Positions 8,372 to 16,814 of a stretch of DNA of 64,000 nucleotides are shown piece after piece. The stretch lies in contig NZ_MUJK01000013.1 of NCBI RefSeq assembly GCF_002906155.1, positions 62,001 through 126,000 of the forward strand, written 5' to 3'. Made by a program: the position numbers and the translations under genes. The notes under the pieces are model-generated. The model saw only the letters and a program-made list of their open reading frames with translations. It did no database searches and was not told the DNA's origin. Position 1 is the stretch's first letter; each line of letters begins with the position of its first letter. Source of the stretch: Pseudomonas laurylsulfativorans (GTDB lineage Bacteria > Pseudomonadota > Gammaproteobacteria > Pseudomonadales > Pseudomonadaceae).

Positions 8372-9004
8372 ATGAACCTGCCCTCCCCGATCCGCGTTGC
8401 CCTGGTCGACGATCACTCCCTGGTCCGCGACGGCATCAAGGCGCTGCTGGCCGTGATGTCGCCCCTGGAAATGGTCGGCGAAGCGGAAAACGGCGCCGAG
8501 GCCATCAAGATGGTCGGGCGCTGCCAACCGGACCTGTTGCTGGTGGACATCAGCCTGCCGGACATGAACGGCCTGGAGCTGACCCGCGTGCTGCGCAGCC
8601 AGTACCCGTCGCTCAAGGTGCTGGTGCTGAGCATGTACGACAATTACGAGTACGTCAGTGAGTCGGTGCGCTCCGGCGCCAGCGGCTACGTGCTGAAAAA
8701 CGCCCCGTCACGGGAGATCATCGCCGCCATCGAAGCCATCAGCAGCGGCGGCACCTTCTACAGCGCCGAAATCGCCCAGCGCCTGATCGCCGACAGGAAC
8801 ACCGACAACGAACTGACCCCGAGGGAAAGCCAGGTGCTGTCGAAGATGGCGCAAGGGCTGAACAACAAGGAAATGGCCCGGGAACTGGATATCAGCGTGC
8901 GCACAGTGGAAACACACCGCTTGAGCATCCGGCGCAAGCTCAACATCGACAAGCCGGCGGCGCTGGTCAAATACGCCATCGATCATGGACTCATCTCCCG
9001 CTAA
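8372..9004 (+). CDS. NarL/FixJ-type response regulator
   Basis: A 210-residue regulator with a receiver domain (acidic pair D13/D14, phospho-site D59 in LLLVDISLPDMNG, GASGYVLK switch region) and a C-terminal LuxR-type helix-turn-helix (ELTPRESQVLSKMAQG, ISVRTVETHRLSIRRK). It is 32 bases downstream of the kinase gene and in the same operon. A GTG at 8360 would add four residues. I prefer the ATG at 8372 because AAGAG lies about 11 bases before it. Likely targets are cstA and the small secreted protein at 9227. Confidence 0.93.
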   Translation: MNLPSPIRVALVDDHSLVRDGIKALLAVMSPLEMVGEAENGAEAIKMVGRCQPDLLLVDISLPDMNGLELTRVLRSQYPSLKVLVLSMYDNYEYVSESVRSGASGYVLKNAPSREIIAAIEAISSGGTFYSAEIAQRLIADRNTDNELTPRESQVLSKMAQGLNNKEMARELDISVRTVETHRLSIRRKLNIDKPAALVKYAIDHGLISR

Positions 9005-9016
9005 CACCTTGAAAAC

Positions 9017-9105
9017 CGTGGGAGCCTGCTCGCGAGGAGGCCGGCACGTTCAACATTGATGGCGACTGACACACCGCCTTCGCGAGCAGGCTCGCTCCCA
9101 CAAGG
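9017..9105. repeat. REPIN
   Basis: An inverted REP pair, GTGGGAGCCTGCTCGCGA against TTCGCGAGCAGGCTCGCTCCCAC. The left arm has lost the GCGA of GGAGCGAGC, so it is slightly degenerate. It sits just after the response regulator gene. Confidence 0.8.
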
Positions 9106-9226
9106 GTCACCGATTCATCCATTGACCGCGTCGATAGTCACCATTGACTCAATGAAGTTCTCTTAAAAATTCCCCGGCGTAACATCTGCTCCATACCAAC
9201 CCATAAGCACCCCGGAGCACACGATC

Positions 9227-9433
9227 ATGAAACGCCAGACCCTCCTCAGCATCGCTTTCTCGGTTTTTGCAGTTAACGCTTACGCCGCTACCTCTGCTCA
9301 ACCTGTGGTCGCTGAAGGCGGCTCGGATCGTCTGATTGAAAGCCGTGTGGCCGAGGGTGGTTCCGATCGTTTGATCGAGAATCGTGTGGCCGAAGGTGGC
9401 TCTGACAAACTGCTGCAGAACCGCGTCGCATAA
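9227..9433 (+). CDS. Small secreted protein with three 13-residue repeats
   Basis: A 68-residue protein. A signal peptide (MKRQTLLSIAFSVFAVNAYA) is followed by a short linker and three near-identical 13-residue units, VAEGGSDRLIESR, VAEGGSDRLIENR and VAEGGSDKLLQNR, and a final VA. The mature protein is almost only repeat. Related short RVAEGG-repeat proteins occur in other pseudomonads, sometimes labelled phage infection protein without known function. The start follows CCCGGAGCACACGATC and the gene ends at a strong terminator, so it is its own transcript just past a two-component system. Confidence 0.85.
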   Translation: MKRQTLLSIAFSVFAVNAYAATSAQPVVAEGGSDRLIESRVAEGGSDRLIENRVAEGGSDKLLQNRVA

Positions 9434-9460
9434 ACAAACCGCGGCACCGCAACGCCCAAC

Positions 9461-9491
9461 AAAAAACCCGGCCTGATCAGCCGGGTTTTTT
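9461..9491 (+). terminator. Rho-independent terminator
   Basis: AAAAAACCCGGC and GCCGGGTTTTTT form a perfect stem around CTGATCA, 28 bases after the small secreted protein gene. The symmetric A- and T-runs could stop transcription in both directions. Confidence 0.92.
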
Positions 9492-9651
9492 CATGATTTT
9501 TTAACCGGCAGATCTTCCATAGGCACCTGAAAAATCGTTCGCCAATAAGAACAAAAAAGAATTAACAAATGAAAATTCAGTATTTATCGTTATAAAAATA
9601 GAAGCGTACTCTCCAGTCATCCCGTCATTCATCACCACAGTGAAGTGCCCC

Positions 9652-9813
9652 ATGAATCCGACTGACAACCTCATCGATTTCGCCAGCTACCGCAAACGCA
9701 AACACGCTCAGCAACGGGCACGGGCCATGTGGGAGATGTACGCACGCAACGCCGGATTACAGGCATTGCAGTGGGTTCAGGCGTCTCGGTCTACCGAGAC
9801 ACGTCAGGCGTGA
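9652..9813 (+). CDS. Conserved small protein (53 aa) upstream of a cupin regulator
   Basis: A 53-residue basic protein beginning MNPTDNLIDFASYRKRKHAQ and ending in a polar tail. It has no signal peptide or membrane span. The sequence looks like a short Pseudomonas hypothetical found beside XRE-cupin regulators, from memory. Its TGA overlaps the proposed GTG of the next gene, suggesting translational coupling. A binding site is weak (GTGAAGTG). The role is unknown. Confidence 0.6.
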   Translation: MNPTDNLIDFASYRKRKHAQQRARAMWEMYARNAGLQALQWVQASRSTETRQA

Positions 9814-10457
9814 ACGCGCACGAACCCTCGCGCTTTCTGATGAGCGCGGACGAAACTGTGCTGGAGCTGAACAATCCGGATGCCCCGGAAGAGGACCCGA
9901 TCTGCGAACGGGTCGCACAAAACCTGCTACGTCTGCGCAGCAAGCGCCATCTGTCCCTTGATGCCCTGGCCCGACAGTGCGGCGTGAGCCGCGCCATGCT
10001 GGCGCAAATCGAATCGGGGCGCAGTGTGCCGTCCATCAAGGTGCTGTGCAAAATCGCCAAAGGCTTGAAGGTATCGGTGGCTGCGTTTCTGGAGCATCGG
10101 GCCTTCGAAGGCGTGGCCCTGTTGTCGGCGAGCCAGAGCAAACGCCTGGTCAGTGCCAACGGCGCTTTTGTCAGCCGCGCCCTGTTCCCCTTTGACGTGG
10201 CGCGCCAATCGGAATTTTACGAACTGCGCCTGAGCGCGTTGGGAGAGGACCAGTCGCAGGGCCATGGCCCAGGTGTCCAGGAAAACCTGGTGGTGGCTCA
10301 GGGTGTCCTGGAAATCAGCGTCAACGATGAACGTTACCTGCTATCCACGGGGGACTCGATCCTGTTTTATGCCGACCAGCCCCACCGCTATCGCAACCCC
10401 GCCGACAGTGAAGCCGTGGCTTATCTGGTGGTGACCTACCCCGAACGTCTGGACTGA
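9810..10457 (+). CDS. XRE-family regulator with C-terminal cupin domain
   Basis: About 215 residues. An N-terminal lambda-repressor-like helix-turn-helix (LSLDALARQCGVSRAMLAQI) is followed by a cupin fold (ENLVVAQGVLEISV, then LSTGDSILFYADQPHRYRNP). This class represses or activates amino acid, polyamine or sugar metabolism genes, with the cupin binding a small ligand. I chose the GTG at 9810, which overlaps the preceding stop. An ATG at 9840 is the alternative. The target is not evident from the neighbours. Confidence 0.88.
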   Translation: MNAHEPSRFLMSADETVLELNNPDAPEEDPICERVAQNLLRLRSKRHLSLDALARQCGVSRAMLAQIESGRSVPSIKVLCKIAKGLKVSVAAFLEHRAFEGVALLSASQSKRLVSANGAFVSRALFPFDVARQSEFYELRLSALGEDQSQGHGPGVQENLVVAQGVLEISVNDERYLLSTGDSILFYADQPHRYRNPADSEAVAYLVVTYPERLD

Positions 10458-10463
10458 AACCCA

Positions 10464-10565
10464 CTGTAGGAGCGAGCTCGCTCGCGATGGGCTCAAGGCT
10501 GACGCGTTTTTTTAGAAAACCCGCGTCATCGTTGACGTCCATCGCGAGCGAGCTCGCTCCTACAG
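10464..10565. repeat. REPIN
   Basis: CTGTAGGAGCGAGCTCGC and its complement flank a 40-base spacer. It fills the gap between the converging cupin-regulator and Met-rich genes. Confidence 0.88.
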
Positions 10566-10579
10566 GTACAGTGCAGGGA

Positions 10580-11089
10580 TCAGCAGGTGCAGCACATCAG
10601 CGGCATGCCGTTGCAGCTCATCATCATCGGCATGCTGCAGTCGTTCATCATTTTCATCATCAGGGCACAGCAGTTTTTCATCATGTCCATGTTCATGCCG
10701 GCCATCGGCATGATTTTGCACATCATGCAGTCCGCCATGAGCGTGCATTCCATCACGCACTTCATCGACGGCATCGGCATGCCCATCACCGGCATCGACA
10801 TCATCATGTTCATCATCGGCATGGCCATGCTCGCCGGGGACATGCACATCATGCTCATGTTGCCGCAGTGCATCATCATCGGCATGCCGCAGTTCATCAT
10901 CAACTGCATCATTTCAGCGCTGTTCCTGAACATGGCCATGTCCATCCCAGCGGCCGGCATCATCTTGCACATCATGCCGTCGTCCATCATTTCGCAGGCC
11001 ATGGTCGCCATCATCATCGGCATGCCCATCATCGACATCATTGGCATGTTGGCGTTCATCGGCATTTGCATCTGCATGGCATTCATCAT
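10580..11089 (-). CDS. Extreme Met/Cys-rich low-complexity protein
   Basis: A 169-residue protein with roughly 40% methionine (about 69) and about 16 cysteines, arranged in blocks such as MPMMSMMGMPMMMATM and CGMPMMMHCGNMSMMC and ending MCCTC. The tandem MMxM and CxxMM patterns would make dense soft-metal (Cu, Ag) thioether and thiol sites, an inference from composition alone. No signal peptide is seen. The start at MMNAMQMQM is supported by CAGGGAGCAACACC just upstream, while an upstream in-frame ATG lacks a site. The opposite strand is also open, but only as a mirror of repeated ATG codons. No family is recognised. Confidence 0.7.
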   Translation of the reverse strand: MMNAMQMQMPMNANMPMMSMMGMPMMMATMACEMMDDGMMCKMMPAAGMDMAMFRNSAEMMQLMMNCGMPMMMHCGNMSMMCMSPASMAMPMMNMMMSMPVMGMPMPSMKCVMECTLMADCMMCKIMPMAGMNMDMMKNCCALMMKMMNDCSMPMMMSCNGMPLMCCTC

Positions 11090-11595
11090 GGTGTTGCTCC
11101 CTGAAGGACTGGATAGTTGGACGAAGCTGATGGAGGCGGATTCTAGGGAATCGGCAGAGCGCGACAAGCTGACGATCAAACAGCCAAAATGGATGTCGGG
11201 ACAGGCTTAACGAGGCAGGCAGGACGATTATTTCTGCTGTGACGAACGATCCGATTCGATCACAGACAAGGTAAAAAACATGACGCGAATTATTCGGTTA
11301 TGGATATGCAGATTGCATCTATATAAATAACGGAAAGAAATAAACGGTCTAACCGATGTAACAATCTTTCCCTGCAGGTTAATCATTGAGTTGCAGGCAA
11401 AAAAAGCGTCCTCACGGACTGTTGACACCGCTTCACCGCTGCCCCTCCTTTTTTAATGTTGCCTTTCTCTGCGCTTGCCGGGCCTGTGTCCCGCGCAATC
11501 CTGTGCCCGCCGTTTATCCGCTGCTGCCCGCGACGCACACTTTTGCATGCCATCCAGCCAGAAACTCCGTTCAAGGGACTTGTGCTTCCGGTATT
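11090..11595. other. AT-rich intergenic region between divergent transcripts
   Basis: This stretch separates the Met-rich gene and the catabolic operon. It includes an AT-rich segment at 11225-11400 that could hold the Met-rich gene promoter. No convincing ORF, terminator or REP element is present. Confidence 0.5.
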
Positions 11596-11607
11596 ATGGT
11601 ATACCAT
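11596..11607. promoter_or_regulatory. GntR/FadR-type operator ATGGTATACCAT
   Basis: A perfect 12-bp palindrome 38 bases before the first gene of the operon. With the flank GTATT it forms a 17-base block, GTATTATGGTATACCAT (11591-11607), repeated exactly at 40293-40309. The TGGTATACCA core fits the GT/AC half-sites used by FCD-domain GntR regulators. The GntR protein encoded at 17293 in this operon is the likely ligand. Confidence 0.7.
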
Positions 11608-11644
11608 CAGACGCACAGACACCCAAACCTCTACGGAGCAGCTC

Positions 11645-12235
11645 ATGAGTTTCGAAATCCGCAAGATCGTCAGCTATGTCGAAGAAACCTTTATTGAAGG
11701 CGGCAAAGCCACCGATAAGCCCGTGACCATGGTCGGTCTCGCCGTGGTGATGAAGAACCCCTGGCTGGGCAACGGTTTCGTCGAAGACCTGAAACCACAG
11801 ATCCGCGCCAATTGCTCCGACCTCGGTGCACTGATGGTTGAGCGGCTGGTGGGCATCATTGGCGGTGCCGAGAAAATCGAGGCTTACGGCAAGGCTGCGG
11901 TGGTCGGTGCCGATGGCGAAATCGAGCACGCTTCGGCGGTGATCCACACCCTGCGCTTCGGCAACCACTACCGCGAAGCGGTCAAGGCCAAGAGCTACCT
12001 GAGCTTCACCAACAAGCGCGGCGGCCCGGGCACTTCGATCCAGATCCCGATGATGCACAAGGACGACGAAGGCCTGCGTTCGCACTACATCACCCTGGAA
12101 ATGCAGATCGAAGACGCACCGCGTGCCGACGAAATCGTCGTGGTCCTGGGTTGCGCCGACGGCGGCCGCCTGCACCCGCGCATCGGCAACCGCTACATCG
12201 ACCTGGAAGAACTGGCCGCCGAAAAAGCCCAGTAA
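11645..12235 (+). CDS. AA_synth (DUF1185) family protein
   Basis: A 196-residue cytoplasmic protein matching the 'amino acid synthesis' family (PF06684). That label is historical and the reaction is not established. Features are an N-terminal MSFEIRKIVSYVEETFIEGG, a central GKAAVVGADGEIEHASA and KSYLSFTNKRGGPG. It opens the catabolic operon directly behind the GntR-type operator. The ATG at 11645 follows CGGAGCAGCTC. By neighbourhood I infer it processes or binds an intermediate of a nitrogen-containing substrate. Confidence 0.85.
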   Translation: MSFEIRKIVSYVEETFIEGGKATDKPVTMVGLAVVMKNPWLGNGFVEDLKPQIRANCSDLGALMVERLVGIIGGAEKIEAYGKAAVVGADGEIEHASAVIHTLRFGNHYREAVKAKSYLSFTNKRGGPGTSIQIPMMHKDDEGLRSHYITLEMQIEDAPRADEIVVVLGCADGGRLHPRIGNRYIDLEELAAEKAQ

Positions 12236-12279
12236 CCGGCCAGCAGAACGACAACAAGAAGGCATTGCAGGAGCGCTCC

Positions 12280-13113
12280 ATGATTCGGCTCACCGCTGAA
12301 CTCACCCCGGCTGGTACCAGTTACCTGGCGACCGGCCAAGGCCAGCCCGTGGTCTTGATCCACGGCGTGGGCCTGAACAAAGAAATGTGGGGCGGCCAGA
12401 TCGTTGGCCTGGCCACGAACTATCGCGTCATCGCCTACGACATGCTCGGCCATGGCGCCAGTCCGCGGCCGGAGAGCGGCACGCCGCTGCTCGGCTATGC
12501 CGACCAGTTGCTGGAGCTGCTCGACCACCTGCAATTGCCCAAGGCAACGGTGATCGGCTTTTCCATGGGCGGGCTCGTAGCGCGGGCCTTTGCCCTGCAC
12601 TACGCGCAACGCCTGGAAGGCCTGGTGGTGCTCAACAGCGTATTCAACCGCAGCGCCGAACAGCGCGCCGGGGTCATCGCCCGCACCAGTCAGGCTGCCG
12701 AACACGGGCCGGATGCCAATGCCGAAGCGGCGCTGTCGCGCTGGTTCAGCCGTGAATACCAGGCCGCGAACCCGGCGCAGATCGCCGCGATTCGCCAGAC
12801 CCTGGCCGGCAATGACCCTCAGGGTTACCTAACCACCTATGAACTGTTCGCCACCCAGGACATGTACCGCGTCGACGACCTGGCCAGCATCCGGGTGCCG
12901 ACGCTGATTGCCACCGGCGAACTGGACCCCGGCTCAACCCCGGAAATGGCCCAGCAACTGGCCGAACGCATTCCCGGCGCGACCGTTGCCGTCCTCGCCG
13001 AGCAACGGCATATGATGCCCGTAGAATCGCCGCGCCTGGTCAACCAGCTGTTGCTGGAGTTTCTGCAGGCCGCGCACGCCAAACAAAACCAGATCAAGGG
13101 GATCGTTGCATGA
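12280..13113 (+). CDS. Alpha/beta hydrolase (RutD-like)
   Basis: A 277-residue hydrolase. The oxyanion-side HGVG lies near residue 28, the nucleophile S95 is in GFSMGG and the catalytic His is H244 in EQRHMMP. Size and motifs fit RutD/3-oxoadipate enol-lactonase-like enzymes that cleave small esters, lactones or enamine-type C-N bonds. The start is set by GCAGGAGCGCTCC before the ATG. The end overlaps the next gene by 4 bases (ATGA), so the two are translationally coupled. The substrate is unknown. Confidence 0.9.
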   Translation: MIRLTAELTPAGTSYLATGQGQPVVLIHGVGLNKEMWGGQIVGLATNYRVIAYDMLGHGASPRPESGTPLLGYADQLLELLDHLQLPKATVIGFSMGGLVARAFALHYAQRLEGLVVLNSVFNRSAEQRAGVIARTSQAAEHGPDANAEAALSRWFSREYQAANPAQIAAIRQTLAGNDPQGYLTTYELFATQDMYRVDDLASIRVPTLIATGELDPGSTPEMAQQLAERIPGATVAVLAEQRHMMPVESPRLVNQLLLEFLQAAHAKQNQIKGIVA

Positions 13114-14591
13114 CACTCGCACGCTTCCAGATGTGCATCGGCGGTGAATGGGTCGATGCCCTGTCCGGCAAGACCTTCGAAAGCCTCAACCCGGCGCTGG
13201 CCGAGCCTTGGGCCGAACTGCCCGATGCCGACGAAGCCGATGTCGAGCGCGCCGTGCAGGCTGCGCAGACGGCTTTCGACAGCCCGGCCTGGCGCGGTTT
13301 GACCGCCACCGCTCGCGGCAAACTGCTGCGACGCCTGGGCGACCTGATCGCCGAAAACAAGGAACAACTGGCGCAGCTGGAAAGCCGCGACAACGGTAAG
13401 CTGATCCGCGAAACCCGTGGCCAGGTCGGCTATCTGCCGGAGTTCTTCCACTACACCGCAGGCCTGGCCGACAAGCTCGAAGGCGGCACCCTGCCGCTGG
13501 ACAAGCCGGACCTGTTTGCCTACACCGTGCACGAAGCCATGGGCGTGGTCGCCGCGATCATTCCGTGGAACAGCCCGCTGTACCTGACCGCGATCAAACT
13601 GGCCCCGGCGCTTGCCGCGGGTAACACCATCGTGATCAAGCCGTCGGAACACGCCTCGGCGACCATCCTCGAACTGGCGCGCCTGGCGCTGGAAGCCGGG
13701 ATTCCACCGGGCGTGGTCAACGTCGTCACCGGTTACGGCCCGAGTACCGGTGCCGCCCTCACCCGCCATCCGTTAATCCGCAAGATCGCCTTCACCGGCG
13801 GTGCGGCGACGGCGCGGCATGTGGTGCGCAGCAGCGCGGAAAACTTCGCCAAGTTGTCGCTGGAACTGGGGGGCAAATCGCCGAACATCATCTTCGCCGA
13901 CGCCGACCTCGACAGCGCGATCAACGGCGCCATCGCCGGGATCTATGCCGCCTCCGGGCAGAGCTGCGTCTCCGGTTCGCGCTTGCTGGTGCAAGACGAA
14001 ATCTATGATGAATTCGTCGGCCGTCTGGTGGAACGCGCCCAGCGCATCCGCATCGGCAACCCGCAGGACGACAGCAGCGAGATGGGCCCGATGGCCACCG
14101 CGCAGCAACTGGCCGTGGTCGAAGGCCTGGTGGCCGACGCTATTGCCGAAGGCGCGCGTTTGCGCCTGGGTGGCAAGCGTCCAGAGAACGTGGGCGATGG
14201 CTGGTTCTACGAGCCGACCCTGTTCGAGTGCGACCGTAACTCGATGAAAATCATGCAGGAAGAAGTCTTTGGTCCGGTGGCCTCGGTCATCCGTTTCAAG
14301 GACGAAGCCGAAGCCCTGGCGATTGCCAACGACTCGCAGTTCGGCCTCGCCGCCGGCATCTGGACTCGCGACCTGGGCCGTGCCCACCGCCTGGCCCGGG
14401 ACGTGCGTTCGGGGATCATCTGGGTCAACACCTACCGCGCGGTCTCGGCCATGGCGCCGATCGGCGGCTTCAAGAACAGCGGCTATGGACGCGAAAGCGG
14501 CATCGATTCGGTGCTGGCCTACACCGAGCTGAAAACGGTGTGGATTAACCTCTCCCAGGCACCGATGCCTGATCCCTTCGTGATGCGCTAG
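13110..14591 (+). CDS. Aldehyde dehydrogenase (NAD(P)-dependent)
   Basis: A 493-residue ALDH oxidising an aldehyde to its acid. The general base Glu is in LELGGKSPNI and the catalytic Cys in SGQSCVSGSR. The cofactor-binding IPWNSPLY and EVFGPV motifs are present and length is normal. It overlaps the hydrolase gene and is followed 12 bases on by the flavin reductase, a tight operon. This paralogue differs clearly from the second ALDH at 15242, so two successive aldehydes are probably handled. Confidence 0.95.
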   Translation: MTLARFQMCIGGEWVDALSGKTFESLNPALAEPWAELPDADEADVERAVQAAQTAFDSPAWRGLTATARGKLLRRLGDLIAENKEQLAQLESRDNGKLIRETRGQVGYLPEFFHYTAGLADKLEGGTLPLDKPDLFAYTVHEAMGVVAAIIPWNSPLYLTAIKLAPALAAGNTIVIKPSEHASATILELARLALEAGIPPGVVNVVTGYGPSTGAALTRHPLIRKIAFTGGAATARHVVRSSAENFAKLSLELGGKSPNIIFADADLDSAINGAIAGIYAASGQSCVSGSRLLVQDEIYDEFVGRLVERAQRIRIGNPQDDSSEMGPMATAQQLAVVEGLVADAIAEGARLRLGGKRPENVGDGWFYEPTLFECDRNSMKIMQEEVFGPVASVIRFKDEAEALAIANDSQFGLAAGIWTRDLGRAHRLARDVRSGIIWVNTYRAVSAMAPIGGFKNSGYGRESGIDSVLAYTELKTVWINLSQAPMPDPFVMR

Positions 14592-14603
14592 GAGTCCTGG
14601 AAA

Positions 14604-15089
14604 ATGATCGAACCCGGCATTTACAAAGACGTGATGAGTTCGTTCCCGTCCGGGGTCACGGTGGTCACCACCCTGGACCCGGAAGGCGGCATCGTCGGCA
14701 TCACCGCCAGTGCCTTCAGTGCGCTGTCGATCGACCCGGCACTGGTGCTGTTCTGCCCCAATTATGGCTCCGACACCTACCCGGTGCTGCGCGACAGCAA
14801 GCAGTTCGCGATTCACCTGCTGTCCGCCGAGCAGACCGCCGAAGCCTATGCCTTCGCCGGTAAAGGCAAGGACAAGGCCAAAGGCATCGAGTGGCACCTG
14901 AGCGAACTGGGCAACCCGATCCTGGCCAAGGCCACGGCGATCATCGAGTGCGAACTGTGGCGCGAATACGACGGCGGTGATCACGCGATCATCGTCGGCG
15001 CGGTGAAGAACCTGATCCTGCCCGCGCAACCGGTCACACCGATGATCTACCACAAGGGCAAGCTGGGGCCGCTGCCCACACTGGCCTGA
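14604..15089 (+). CDS. Flavin reductase family protein
   Basis: A 161-residue FMN-binding split-barrel protein of the flavin reductase-like family (RutF/HpaC type). The N-terminal SSFPSGVTVVTTLD and GITASAFSALSIDPALVLFC are diagnostic. These enzymes supply reduced flavin to a separate monooxygenase, yet none is encoded in this operon or elsewhere in the window. The ATG follows CTAGGAGTCCTGGAAA. Its presence points to an oxygenase-initiated pathway. Confidence 0.93.
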   Translation: MIEPGIYKDVMSSFPSGVTVVTTLDPEGGIVGITASAFSALSIDPALVLFCPNYGSDTYPVLRDSKQFAIHLLSAEQTAEAYAFAGKGKDKAKGIEWHLSELGNPILAKATAIIECELWREYDGGDHAIIVGAVKNLILPAQPVTPMIYHKGKLGPLPTLA

Positions 15090-15100
15090 TGCATTGCTTC

Positions 15101-15202
15101 CTGTAGGAGCGAGCTTGCTCGCGATGGTCGTGAACGATAACGCGTGCTGCCTGGAAACAAGCGCCGCCTTGAAGTTCATCGCGAGCAAGCTCGCTCCTAC
15201 AG
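15101..15202. repeat. REPIN inside the operon
   Basis: CTGTAGGAGCGAGCTTGCTC and its complement flank a spacer that contains AACGATAACGCG. It sits between the flavin reductase and second ALDH genes and would form a large hairpin in the operon transcript, possibly lowering expression of the genes beyond it. Confidence 0.88.
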
Positions 15203-15241
15203 GTAGCACAGCAGCCACCTATAACTTTTCCAGGAGCCGGC

Positions 15242-16693
15242 ATGAGCCCAGCAGCCTCGTTACTGTTCCGCCAGCAAGCCTACATCAACGGTCAATGGCT
15301 GGACGCGCCGGATGGCGCCTATCAGGACATCTTCAACCCGGCCACCGGTGAACTCATCGGCCGAGTGCCGAACCTCGGCGCCGAACACGCGCGCCTGGCC
15401 ATCGACGCCGCCAACAAGGCCTGGCCGGCCTGGCGCGCACTGACCGCCAAGGAACGCAGCAATACGCTCAAGCGCTGGCATGCGTTGATGCTGGAAAACG
15501 CCGACGCCCTGGCACAAATCCTCACCCTCGAACAAGGCAAGCCACTGGCTGAAGCCAAGGGTGAAATCCTTTACGCCGCGAGCTTCATCGAGTGGTTCGC
15601 CGAAGAGGCCAAGCGCATCTACGGCGACACCATTCCCAGCCACAAGGGCGATGCGCGCATCGTGGTCAGCAAGGAGCCGATTGGCGTCGTCGCGGCCATC
15701 ACGCCGTGGAACTTCCCGGCGGCGATGATCACCCGCAAGGCCGGCCCGGCGTTGGCCGCCGGTTGCCCGTGCATCGTCAAACCAGCCCCGGAAACGCCGT
15801 TCTCGGCACTGGCCATGGCGGCACTGGCGGAACAGGCCGGCATTCCCGCCGGGATATTCAACGTGATCACCGGTGACGCCATTGCCATCGGTGGCGAGCT
15901 GACCGCCAGCCCGCAAGTGCGCAAATTGTCGTTCACCGGCTCCACCGCCATCGGCAAACTGCTGATGGCCCAGTGCGCGCCGACCCTGAAAAAAGTCTCG
16001 CTGGAACTGGGCGGCAACGCGCCGTTCATTGTTTTCGACGACGCCGATCTGGAGCGCGCAGTAGACGGCGCGCTGATCGCCAAATTCCGCAACGCCGGGC
16101 AGACCTGTGTCTGCGTCAACCGCTTCCTGGTCCAGGCCGGCATCCACGACGCCTTTGTCTCGCGACTGGCCGAACGGGTTTCACAGTTCAAGGTCGGCAG
16201 CGGTTTCGAAGATGGCGTCACCCAAGGACCGCTGATCAACGAGCGTGCCGTGGCCAAGGTCGAAGACCACGTGCAAGACGCGCTGGAACACGGCGCACAA
16301 CTGCTGTGCGGCGGTGAGCGCCATGCATTGGGCAACGGCTTCTTCCAGCCGACCGTGCTCATCGGCGTCACCACGCAGATGAAAGTCGCCCGGGATGAAA
16401 CCTTTGGCCCACTGGCCGCTGTGTTCCGCTTCGACACCGAGGCCCAGGCCGTCGAGATGGCCAACGACACCGAATTCGGCCTGGCCGCCTACTGCTACAC
16501 CCGCGACCTGGGCCGCGCCTGGCGCATGAGCGAGGCGCTGGAATACGGCATGGTCGGGATCAACGAAGGGCTGATTTCCACCGAAGTCGCGCCGTTCGGC
16601 GGCATCAAGTCCTCGGGGCTGGGCCGTGAAGGGTCGAAGTACGGCATCGAGGATTACCTGGAACTCAAATACACCTTGATGGGCGGCCTCTGA
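15242..16693 (+). CDS. Succinate-semialdehyde dehydrogenase-like ALDH
   Basis: A 483-residue ALDH closest in pattern to GabD-type succinate-semialdehyde dehydrogenases: PWNFPAAMITRKAGPALAAG, LELGGNAPFIVFDDADL with the Glu base, and the active-site Cys in NAGQTCVCVNRF. It would feed a C4 semialdehyde to succinate, a plausible exit of the pathway. The start follows CCAGGAGCCGGC. REPINs lie on both sides, so expression may be uncoupled from the upstream genes. Confidence 0.93.
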   Translation: MSPAASLLFRQQAYINGQWLDAPDGAYQDIFNPATGELIGRVPNLGAEHARLAIDAANKAWPAWRALTAKERSNTLKRWHALMLENADALAQILTLEQGKPLAEAKGEILYAASFIEWFAEEAKRIYGDTIPSHKGDARIVVSKEPIGVVAAITPWNFPAAMITRKAGPALAAGCPCIVKPAPETPFSALAMAALAEQAGIPAGIFNVITGDAIAIGGELTASPQVRKLSFTGSTAIGKLLMAQCAPTLKKVSLELGGNAPFIVFDDADLERAVDGALIAKFRNAGQTCVCVNRFLVQAGIHDAFVSRLAERVSQFKVGSGFEDGVTQGPLINERAVAKVEDHVQDALEHGAQLLCGGERHALGNGFFQPTVLIGVTTQMKVARDETFGPLAAVFRFDTEAQAVEMANDTEFGLAAYCYTRDLGRAWRMSEALEYGMVGINEGLISTEVAPFGGIKSSGLGREGSKYGIEDYLELKYTLMGGL

Positions 16694-16707
16694 ACCGCGC
16701 ATTCAAC

Positions 16708-16775
16708 CTGTAGGAGCCGGCTTGCCGGCGATGGCGTGCTCAAGGGCGCTATCGCCGGCAAGCCGGCTCCTACAG
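16708..16775. repeat. REPIN, short spacer
   Basis: CCTGTAGGAGCCGGCTTGCC and its complement with a spacer of about 20 bases. This is a GCCGGC-type variant different from the GCGAGC-type copy at 15101. Confidence 0.88.
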
Positions 16776-16814
16776 AACAGCATTGAGATCCGTGTCCCAC
16801 GGGAGAGCATCAAA

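Noticed and set aside
10487..11210. Two long plus-strand frames opposite the Met-rich gene, one His-rich and one hydrophobic
   Set aside because: Both arise because repeated ATG codons on the minus strand read as CAT or ATC on the plus strand. The minus frame has the Shine-Dalgarno and a sensible start.
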